DNA of 64,000 bases, from positions 444,784 through 508,783 of the forward strand of contig JAGFNQ010001614.1 of assembly GCA_024364735.1 (NCBI GenBank), given 5' to 3'. Below the pieces are notes generated by a model. That model was not told the origin of the DNA. It ran no database searches and saw only the letters and a program-made list of their open reading frames with translations. Numbering within the stretch: position 1 is the stretch's first letter; the number at the start of each line of letters is the position of its first letter. Of this stretch, positions 56,226 through 64,000 are shown one piece after another. The translations under genes and the position numbers were made by a program. Origin of the DNA: Boesenbergia rotunda (Eukaryota > Streptophyta > Magnoliopsida > Zingiberales > Zingiberaceae).

Positions 56226-57585
56226 TGTAAGATCGATGCACGTGAGAGGGGGGTGAATCACGTGACTTTTAAAAAATTAAATCAGAGTGCTTTAAAGAGC
56301 GTGCACAGCGGAAATGAAAGAGACGAAAAACAAACACGCAAACACGAACGATTTTTACTTCGTTCGGAGCCTTCGGCGACTCCTACTCGAAGGCCCAGGT
56401 CCCTCGGACCTTTCCGTTGGGCAATCTACTAAAACTCTCTATCGGTCAACCCCGATAGAGTAGGCGAGTACAAATGAAATGAAAGTGTGACCACCCCACA
56501 CTTTCAAGTAATTAAGTGCAATAAAGTATTAAAAGAAATTCTTCTTTTTACCGACGTCCGGAGTAGGTCGACTCTTTCGGGGCAGCGGGACGTCGTCGGC
56601 TCGAAGTGTAGCGTTTCCGGAGCAGGGCGCGAGCGTAGAAGAACTTGGAGCGTTGAAAAAAGTGTTGTTCTTTGAAGAGGGTCGAGGCCCTCTTTATATA
56701 GGGCAGGGGGCGCCCGACATGCTCGGGGCGCCCCCCACGTGGCTGTAGATCCGGCGATGCTCCGGTCAGAGCTAATCTCGTCTACTTCGGGATTGCTTTT
56801 GACTGGGGCGCCCGACGCGCGCGGGGCGCCCGTTTGACCGGTCAAAATCCCATCTTCTGGCTTCGCGAGGGCGAGCTTCGGCAGCTGGCAGTGAGGTGGC
56901 ACAGGGGGCGCCCGATTCAAGCGGGGCGCCCCGAATAGCGCTGCTGTCGGGGCGTTTACCTCTCCGCGGACTTGGGTTGACTCTGGGGCGCCCGACACAC
57001 CCGGGGCGCCCTGCTCAGCTTCGGCCTCACTCCTTTGAGGCTCTCTGAGCTGCAGAAACACAGTCCTTCGGTCCTGCATCCAGGGTTAGTCCAAAACAAG
57101 GATAGCACAATTTTATATGGACTAAAATAAGATATAATTCTAAGTTAATTAGATCCTGTCTCCCAGACCAGGATCTAACCAGGACTCAACTTAGATCACC
57201 TAAATGGGTCTAAGTTGGACCGCGCCTAAAGTCCAAGATTGGACTCGTCCTCACTGGGTCGCTCCTCCAGTGACTTACCTTACTTACCCATTGTGCAGTT
57301 CTACTTGACTTCTTGATCCTACCAGGACTTCCTGCCAAGGCTCAACCACCTTGGTCTTCTTGCCAAGTCTCAACCAACTTGGTCTTCAGCCAGTTGTCAG
57401 GTCCCGCGGACCCAACTGGACTTCCCGCCAGGACTCAACCATCCTGGACTTCAGCCTGGTGTCTGGTCCTAAGTCTTTCAACCCTGCACACTTGGTAAAG
57501 AGGTTAAACACACACAACCCTAACTTTAACCACTTTGTCATACATCAAAACCCGAGTTTGACCGTTAGTGCAAACTGCACCAACA
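56226..57585 (-). repeat. 3' LTR of the SIRE-like element
   Basis: 1360 bp. On the minus strand a TATA box (CTATATAAAGAGG) lies at about 56690-56702. Upstream of it GGGGCGCCCG-type motifs recur (56700-57010), a style shared with the other SIRE-like LTRs in the window. Confidence 0.9.
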
Positions 57586-57653
57586 ATCTCCCCCTTTTTG
57601 ATGTATTGACAACTCAGGTTAAAGTTAGAGAAAAACTAACAGATACATGCAAG

Positions 57654-57782
57654 TACATGGTGCAAAATTAAGTAGCAAATAGAATTTTCTAAGCTATACA
57701 TGGTGCAAAATTAAGTAGCAAATAGAATTTTCTAAGCTATACATGGTGCAAAATTAAGTAGCACATAGAATTTTCTAAGCTT
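57654..57782. repeat. 43-bp tandem repeat, three copies
   Basis: Three consecutive units starting TACATGGTGCAAAATTAAGT and ending TTTTCTAAGCTA, with one substitution in the third. It lies in the 3' noncoding internal region of the Copia element. Confidence 0.92.
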
Positions 57783-58855
57783 TAACCCTACTCTCCCCCT
57801 TTGTCATTCATCAAAAAAGACATACGTATATTAAGTTACGGAGAGTAGGATCCAAAGCTAAGTGATAGGGAAAACTAGACTTAGGCAAAATAGATTAAGT
57901 AAGATAAATAGCCTAAGAAGAAAAACTCCCCCTAAATCAATTAACTTAGCTTTCATTAACTTAGCTTTCAAAATTAACAAAAGGTTTCTAGTATAAGAAC
58001 AAGCTAATAGTGGATTTTAAGAAAAATAAGTGTTTTTATTTTAAAGTTAATTTGAAAAAGGAGATTTGCAAGACCCAAAAATACGGATTTTTCAATGCTA
58101 AATAGGAATTGCAAGGATCTATTTATAAGCATAATAACTTTTAAAGGAGTAGAAATATAGGCTAAGTGTTAGAAAAAAAACTAGTCTTAAATTTATTAAC
58201 TTAGCTTTAAAAAAAAAAATTTTCCAGAAAATATAACAAAAAAAAATGTTTTAAGGGTTTATGGTTTAAAACTTTTATCAAAATTTTCAAATGTGTTTTG
58301 TTAAAAATGATATTTTGAAAATATTTTGACCTCAGCTCCCCCTGGACCAATTAATGATTGTGGTCCTTTTTCATATGTCTAACTCTAGTTACTGACTAAC
58401 TATCTAGATGATAGTAGTGTTCACTGAGTTAGTCAAGTCAGGTAATAATGTCTAGCTCAGATTTTAGTGCAAGACTACTTGACTTGATCACTGTAATGTT
58501 GGTATTTTACGCCCAGACTTACTGTGATGCACTGACTTAAGCATTCGGAAGTCCAGGCAGAGTCCTATGCATCTCACAACCGTTCTATGTTTTTGCAAAC
58601 ACAAACAAGGTAATCTTAATGTGTTTTGTGAGATGCGGCTACCTAAATCTATAGGTTCATGCAATTCTAGGGGTCAGAGCCTAGGCTAAGTCTGCCAGTT
58701 TTGAAAATCAGATTTTGAAAGACAATAAAAGTTTTTGAAAACCACATTTGAAAAGTCCGTGTTTAAGTTAAATTTTGAAGTATAATAAACTTTGAAAAAC
58801 AAGTTTGAAAAAGTCCATGTGAAAAAAAAGTTAACTTAAGCTTATCAGGTCAGTC

Positions 58856-60235
58856 CTAGTCTATAACACACATTCCTATTAATCTTCTCAAGTTGCTAAA
58901 TTCAGATTCAGGAAGTGGTTTGGTAAATATATCAGCTAGGTTAGACTTGGATTCAACATGGTTAAGTTCAATTTCTCCTTTATTTACATGATCTCTGACA
59001 AAATGGTGTTTGATTTCTATATGTTTGGTCCTAGAGTGGTGGATTGGGTTTTTGGTTAAATTGATTGAACTTAGGTTATCTATATGAATTTTGACTTTCT
59101 TAAAATCTAAGTTAAAATCTTTTAAGGTATGCATCATCCAAAGTAGTTGGGCTACACATTCACCCATTGCTATGTACTCAGCTTCAGTGGTGGATAGGGC
59201 AACACAGTGTTGTTTTCTACTAAACCAACTAACTAGTGAGGGTCCTAGAAGTTGGCATCCACCACTGGTACTTTTTCTGTCTAATTTACAGCCAGCATAA
59301 TCTGAGTCAGAATATCCAATAAGTTCAAACTGGGCTGTTCTAGGGTACCAAATTCCTAAACTTTCTGTCCCTTTGAGATACCTAAATATCCTTTTAACTA
59401 GGGTTAGATGTGATTCTTTAGCACATGTTTGATACCTAGCACACATACTAACTGCAAAGAGAATATCAGGTCGACTTGCAGTTAGGTAAAGTAAGCTACC
59501 TATAGCACTTCTATAATACTTAAGGTCAACAGGTTTGCCATTTGTGTCACTATCTATAGTTTGATTGGTAGCCATAGGTGTCTTAATTTCTTTAGCACTA
59601 TCCATTCCAAATTTTCTAAGTAATTCTTTAGTGTATTTTTGTTGATAGACAAAAGTACCCTCACTAGTCTGTTTTATTTGTAGCCCTAAAAAGAAAGTTA
59701 ATTTACCTACTAAACTCATTTCAAATTCAGTTTCCATTATCTTTGTGAAATCTTGTAAAAAGTCAGAGTTGGTTGAGCCAAATACTATATCATCTACATA
59801 TACTTGGGCTACAAAAATATCATTTTTTAGGGTTTTAACAAATAGTGTTGGGTCAATTTTGCCTTGGTTAAAGCCTTTAGAAACTAAGTAGTTAGACAGT
59901 CTTTCATACCAGGCCCTAGGGGCTTGCTTAAGTCCTTATAAGGCTTTCTTAAGTCTAAAGACATAGTCAGGGTGTTCTAAGCTTTCAAAACCAGGAGGTT
60001 GACCTACATAAACCTCTTCTTTAATTAGGCCATTCAGGAAGGCTGACTTAACATCCATTTGATAAAGCTTAAATCCCTTATGGGCTGCATAACTTAAGAG
60101 CATTCTAATGGATTCAAGTCTGGCTACAGGGGCATAGGTTTCATCATAATCAAGACCTTCTACTTGGCTAAACCCCTTAGCTACTAGCCTAGCCTTATTC
60201 CTTATTGTTTCTCCTTGTTCGTTAAGTTTATTCCT
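58856..60235 (-). pseudogene. Copia reverse transcriptase and RNase H, one internal stop
   Basis: A single frame from about 60235 (VFRNKLNEQGE, ARLVAKGFSQVEGLDYDETY) through DVKSAFLNGLIKEEVYV and GLKQAPRAWYERLS. It continues through the RT active site YVDDIVFGS, LVGKLTFFLGLQIKQ, the RNase H region YSDSDYAGC and STTEAEYIAMGEC, and HIEIKHHFVRDHV to ADIFTKPLPE and the stop. The only lesion seen is TAA at 59936-59938, where a Tyr codon is usual before GLKQAP. The enzyme would copy element RNA into cDNA; with this stop the product would be split. Confidence 0.9.
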
Positions 60236-60690
60236 AAAGACCCATTTAGTTTAGGTAGTTTTCGGAAGTGAGTATGTGAAAGTCTCCTATGCCAGAGCCA
60301 AGTCTCATCCTTATGGGTTAAGAGGCAATTTTCTAAGGGACAGGTTAACTTAATTTCATAAATGTTATTGTGCCTAAGTCCTCTAAGTGTGATGTTTGGG
60401 TTGTCATTGTGTTTGATCAGACATTCATATGATAGGAACCTAACCTTATAACCAGTGTCACACAATTGGCTAATGCTTAGTAAATTGAAGTTAAAATTCT
60501 CAACAAGTAATACATTTGTTATTATGAAATCAGACTCAAGTTCAATATTGCCTAGGCCAATTACCTTAAGTTTACCGTTGTTTCCAAAAGCAACGGTCCC
60601 TAGTCTTTTGTACTTGAGTTCTGTAAATTTGGTGGGATCCCCAGTCATGTGTCTGGAGCATCCACTGTCAATAATTCATTTGTTTTCCTA
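60202..60690 (-). pseudogene. Copia protease and pre-integrase domain, fused to RT by deletion
   Basis: The protease active-site region IIDSGCSRHMTGDPTKFTEL begins near 60675; the preceding Trp codon is TGA. VLLVENFNFNLLSISQLCD and the pre-integrase motif ETWLWHRRLSH follow. Soon after (near 60250) the sequence jumps to the RT leader in another frame. The integrase zinc-finger remainder and the whole D,D-35-E core are missing, about 1 kb or more compared with complete elements. Confidence 0.85.
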
Positions 60691-60765
60691 CAGTTAAGTA
60701 AAAGGTTTAGACCTTAGGTTGAGTTTTTTTTTTAAAAAAAATCTAAGAAGATTTAAAAACTTGAG

Positions 60766-61597
60766 TTTGAATTTTGAATTTGAGTTATGTTAATTTTGAT
60801 TTTGAATTTTAATTTTAATTTGAATTTTAATTTGAATTTTAATTTGAATTTTAATTTTAATTTTAATTTTAATTTGAATTTTAATTTGAATTTTAATTTT
60901 AATTTGAATTTGAATTTTAATTTTAATTTGAATTTGAATTTGAATTTGAATTTTAATTTTAATTTTAATTTGAATTTTAATTTTAATTTGAATTTGAATT
61001 TTAATTTTAATTTGAATTTGAATTTTAATTTTAATTTTAATTTTAATTTGAATTTGAATTTTAATTTTAATTTTAATTTGAATTTGAATTTTAATTTGAA
61101 TTAGAATTTTAATTTGAATTTTAATTTTAATTTTAATTTTAATTTGAATTTTAATTTTAATTTTAATTTTAATTTGAATTTGAATTTGAATTTGAATTTT
61201 AATTTTAATTTGAATTTTAATTTTAATTTTAATTTAAATTTTAATTTTAATTTTAATTTTAATTTGAATTTGAATTTTAATTTTAATTTTAATTTGAATT
61301 TGAATTTGAATTTTAATTTTAATTTTAATTTGAATTTGAATTTTAATTTTTGAATTTGAATTTTAATTTTAATTTTAATTTGAATTTGAATTTGAATTTT
61401 AATTTTAATTTTAATTTGAATTTGAATTTTAATTTTAATTTTGAATTTGAATTTTAATTTTAATTTTAATTTTAATTTGAATTTGAATTTTAATTTTAAT
61501 TTGAATTTGAATTTGAATTTTAATTTTAATTTGAATTTGAATTTTAATTTTTAATTTGAATTTTAATTTAATTTAATTTTAATTTTAATTTAATTTG
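60766..61597. repeat. Hexanucleotide array inside the Copia element (about 830 bp)
   Basis: Nearly pure mixture of two hexamers, AATTTG and AATTTT (plus strand), in irregular runs of one to four. It lies between gag and protease. A few units have lost one or two bases (61110, 61348, 61440, 61550-61590). Because the period is six, two minus-strand frames and the plus-strand Asn-Phe/Asn-Leu frame stay open; these are not taken as genes. Confidence 0.93.
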
Positions 61598-62292
61598 GTT
61601 ATCCTTATTCATCTCACTCGGTCTAAGTTATCAATCAAGGGAGTCTATGATTTTGTGAGATGGTTTTGAGTTTGATTAGAAAAGTTAATTTGACCTTGTG
61701 TTAGATCCAAGTTTAACAAGTAGTAATTTAAAAGTACACTTCAATAATTGGCTTCCAGGCCATGGCGAGGCACAGTGGCCTTCTTTGGCCGAAGCCTTAT
61801 TGGAGCAACAACCATTTTCTAGGCAAAGCCGCTTAAAGAAGTTGAACTTTTAACTTACTCATTGAAAACCTTGGTACTAAATAGTACAAGATTCAAATTA
61901 ACTTTGAAGCTAATCCTAAGTGCCCACCTGGGCAGAGGCTGATTTTAAGGTGCCAACTAGTTTGGAGCCTCCCCCTAAATTGTAGACTGGGTGTTTAGGG
62001 TCAATGTAATGGATGTCCCTTTTTGGGACATAAAATTGATTCTGACCTACTTGCTTTGTTAGATAAGCTTTCGGAACCCACGCTTTTCGTTGATTTTTGC
62101 GGGGGTGGATAAAGGAGATAAAAGATCTTTGGTTCGATCTTGATTTATATCCAATCCCAGATTTGTTGTACATGCCCTTTTGTGATCCAAGAATAAGGTC
62201 AAGGTTCTTGGATCGGGTTGTGAAAGTTGCTAGTAGATCCTTAAGTTTTAGGACTTCACCCTTTAGGGTTAAGTTTTCAGTTTCAAGCTCAA
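61598..62292 (-). other. Copia internal region between gag and hexamer array
   Basis: Carries a short open frame (61916-62173) with PRKNQRKAWVPKAYLTKQVG, a Lys-rich segment usual after gag in SIRE-like elements. No other domain seen. Confidence 0.6.
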
Positions 62293-63577
62293 TTAATTTT
62301 GATTTTTAGTTTGTTCAGTTAATGTTATGGTATTAATTAATTGCTCCTTAAGGTCTTGATTTTCCTTAAGAAGCTGGTCATTTCTAGATTCAGATTCAAG
62401 CAATTTTTTATTTAAAACAGAAATAATTTTAAAGAACTTTTTATTTACTGAATCTAAATATACCTTAGTCGAGTCGTCCGAAAAGAGTCCGATCTCTTGA
62501 CTCGACTCGTATTCGGAATCCTCGTCTTGCTCCGAGTCCGATTCTGGTCCGGTTGCCATCAGTGCGAGGTAGCTTGCATTCTTCGGTTGTTCATCGTCGG
62601 AATCGTCCGAGCTTTCATCCCACGTGGCTTGAAGAGCCTTCTTCTTTTTGTTCTTAGTGGGTTGGTCCTCTTTCTTGTAAGGGCATTCATGTTTGAAGTG
62701 CCCTTTTCTGTTACAGCCGAAGCAGATCATTTTGCTTTTACCTTCAGTGCTGTAGGGCTTCATCACCTTTTGAATATCCTTCTTTGAAAGTTTGTTCTTC
62801 CTTCTGGTGAACATTTTTCTTACCAAGTTCACCAGTTGTTCTTCTTCATCAGAGCCTGACTCATCTTCAGGTTCTTCTTGGACTTTTCTCTTTGATTTGG
62901 CTTCCTTTGGTGAACCTGCAAATAAAGCTAGCCCTTTCTCGGCCTTGGCGTTAGTCTGTTCGTGCAGTTCTAATTCACAAAACAATTCATCTAAATTAAT
63001 TTTAGAAAGGTTCCTAGAAATTTTATAGGCATCTATAATAGATGCCCATAGTGAATTTTAGGGAATGCATTTAAAGCGTACCTTATTATGTCCCGGTTCT
63101 CCTGTTTGTGCCCGATCATGTGGAGTCCATTCAGTATGTCCTTGATCCGGGCGTGGAGTTGGCTAGCAGATTCTCCTTCCTGCATTTTTATATTAAATAA
63201 CTTATTTAAGAGTAAATCCCTTTTTGTTACCTTGGCATCAGAGGTGCCTTCATGTAGTTCAATTAATTTGTCCCATAGCTCCTTTGCTGAGTCGGTTGGT
63301 CCAATTCTGTTTAGCTCCTCTTTGGTAAGTCCGCACTGGAGGGTGTTCTGGCTTTGAACTCGGTCTGAGCCTTTTTCTTCATTTCTGAGTTCCATCTGTC
63401 GGGCCTTAGTGGAGCATTATTTCCCTCATCCATTGGCGGTGTGTAGCCTGTTTGAACTGCAAACCACTGATCCATGTCGGTCTTCAGATACACCTCCATC
63501 CTTCTCTTCCAGTAGGGAAAGTCTTCCCCATTAAAGAGGGGAGGGCGAGCAGTGCTATAGCCTTCACCTTGGGCCAT
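62293..63577 (-). pseudogene. Copia gag, two frameshifts
   Basis: It starts MAQGEGYSTARPPLFNGEDF and continues as a UBN2-type gag (DSAKELWDKLIELHEGTSDA, GESASQLHARIKDILNGLHM). It then has an acidic linker and the zinc knuckle CFGCNRKGHFKHEC, and ends in a coiled-coil-like C-terminus (ESRNDQLLKENQDLKEQL). The frame changes near 63340 and again near 63045, so no full-length gag can be made. Gag packages the element RNA in a cytoplasmic particle. Confidence 0.9.
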
Positions 63578-63856
63578 TTAACTTCTGTGCACACGAAATA
63601 AAAGTAGAAAAAATATCCCAAGACTGGGTCTTGGATTAGTAGTGCGGGAAATGATAAACTAACTAAAAAGCAACTTGAACGGTGTTGCACCAGATTCAAG
63701 TAAAATCAAACGAACGGAAAAAGTAATCCAAATCTAGGCAACAATACCTAATTTAGATCAAGTGTAGCGAAAAACCAAAATCGAAAAAAAACTGGATTTC
63801 CCCCGGCTCTTATGGTGGTTGCACCGATACAGAGCGTACCAGGCTCTGATACCACT

Positions 63857-64000
63857 TGTAAGATCGATGCACGTGAGAGGGGGGTGAATCACGTGACTTT
63901 TAAAAAATTAAATCAGAGTGCTTTAAAGAGCGTGCACAGCGGAAATGAAAGAGACGAAAAACAAACACGCAAACACGAACGATTTTTACTTCGTTCGGAG
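63857..64000 (-). repeat. 5' LTR of the SIRE-like element (partial)
   Basis: The first 144 plus-strand bases match 56226-56369 without a difference. The remainder lies outside the window. Confidence 0.95.

Larger units (their letters stand above)
56226..64000 (-). mobile_element. SIRE-like Copia retrotransposon, recent but defective, runs off the right edge
   Basis: The 3' LTR is 56226-57585 (minus: TGTTGGTGCAGTTTGC to GATCTTACA). Polypurine tract AAAAAGGGGGAGAT (minus) follows at 57586-57599. The 5' LTR begins at 63857 and is cut by the window end. The primer-binding site TGGTATCAGAGCCTGG (minus) lies at about 63840-63855. Order along the element: gag, hexamer array, protease and pre-integrase region, reverse transcriptase and RNase H. 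The integrase core is absent. The 144 visible bases of the 5' LTR are identical to the matching part of the 3' LTR. It sits inside a Helitron helicase gene; the adjoining bases ATAAC (56221-56225) are the visible half of the expected target duplication. Confidence 0.92.

Noticed and set aside
56504..57079. 191-residue ORF in the 3' LTR
   Set aside because: Encoded by GGGGCGCCCG-type LTR repeats; Ala/Pro/Arg-rich with no domain.
60787..61353. Asn-Phe-Leu repeat ORFs that look like a structural protein
   Set aside because: Direct translation of the hexamer array on the strand opposite to the element's genes.

Overview
This window is nuclear DNA of a flowering plant. Introns follow GT-AG, the spliced genes match plant families, and most of the sequence is transposon-derived. 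The GC-rich intronless protease gene in AT-rich surroundings, the Au-type SINE and the SIRE-like Copia elements suggest a monocot, perhaps Zingiberales; this is inference, since no marker gene fixes the species. There are no bacterial operons, CRISPR arrays or phage genes.

Layout. 278-12138 (+): the last five coding exons of a DNAJC11/OWL1-type J-domain protein gene. Its introns hold two SINEs and a 3.2-kb solo LTR with a GACAG target duplication. 12139-22900: AT-rich intergenic DNA with a Harbinger-like MITE that has a GC-rich minisatellite core, foldback elements, a truncated reverse SIRE-like LTR and a tRNA-derived SINE cluster. 23048-24547 (+): an intronless secreted aspartyl protease. 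27223-41008 (-): the complete coding sequence of ARPC5, the smallest Arp2/3 subunit, in four exons. Its third intron is 13.2 kb and contains a gag-only SIRE-type Copia mosaic (28771-36827), which itself carries a reverse LTR and a hAT-like element, plus a decayed short-LTR Copia remnant (37640-39511).

41900-48100: transposon-rich spacer with a GC-rich repeat array, an internally deleted Tat/Ogre-type Gypsy remnant, inverted SINE palindromes, a Harbinger-like element with TTA target duplications and tRNA-Gly(GCC) beside its degenerate duplicate. 48865-53150 (-): a DUF3527 gene with two coding exons and a probable noncoding first exon. 53150-55377: SINE fragments and a second copy of the GC-core MITE. 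55378-56225 (-): the 3' end of a Helitron with its PIF1-type helicase C-terminus. 56226-64000 (-): a SIRE-like Copia element inserted in that helicase and running off the right edge. Its two LTRs are identical over the visible 144 bases, yet gag and pol are broken and the integrase core is missing.

The host genes (chaperone-like OWL1, Arp2/3 actin nucleation, a secreted protease, a DUF3527 protein) are unrelated neighbours and not a pathway. I see no new host system. The notable features are in transposon biology: an essential-complex gene spliced across 13 kb of nested retroelements, a recently moved but defective Copia element carrying an 830-bp hexamer array, and MITE families with large GC-rich or palindromic cores.
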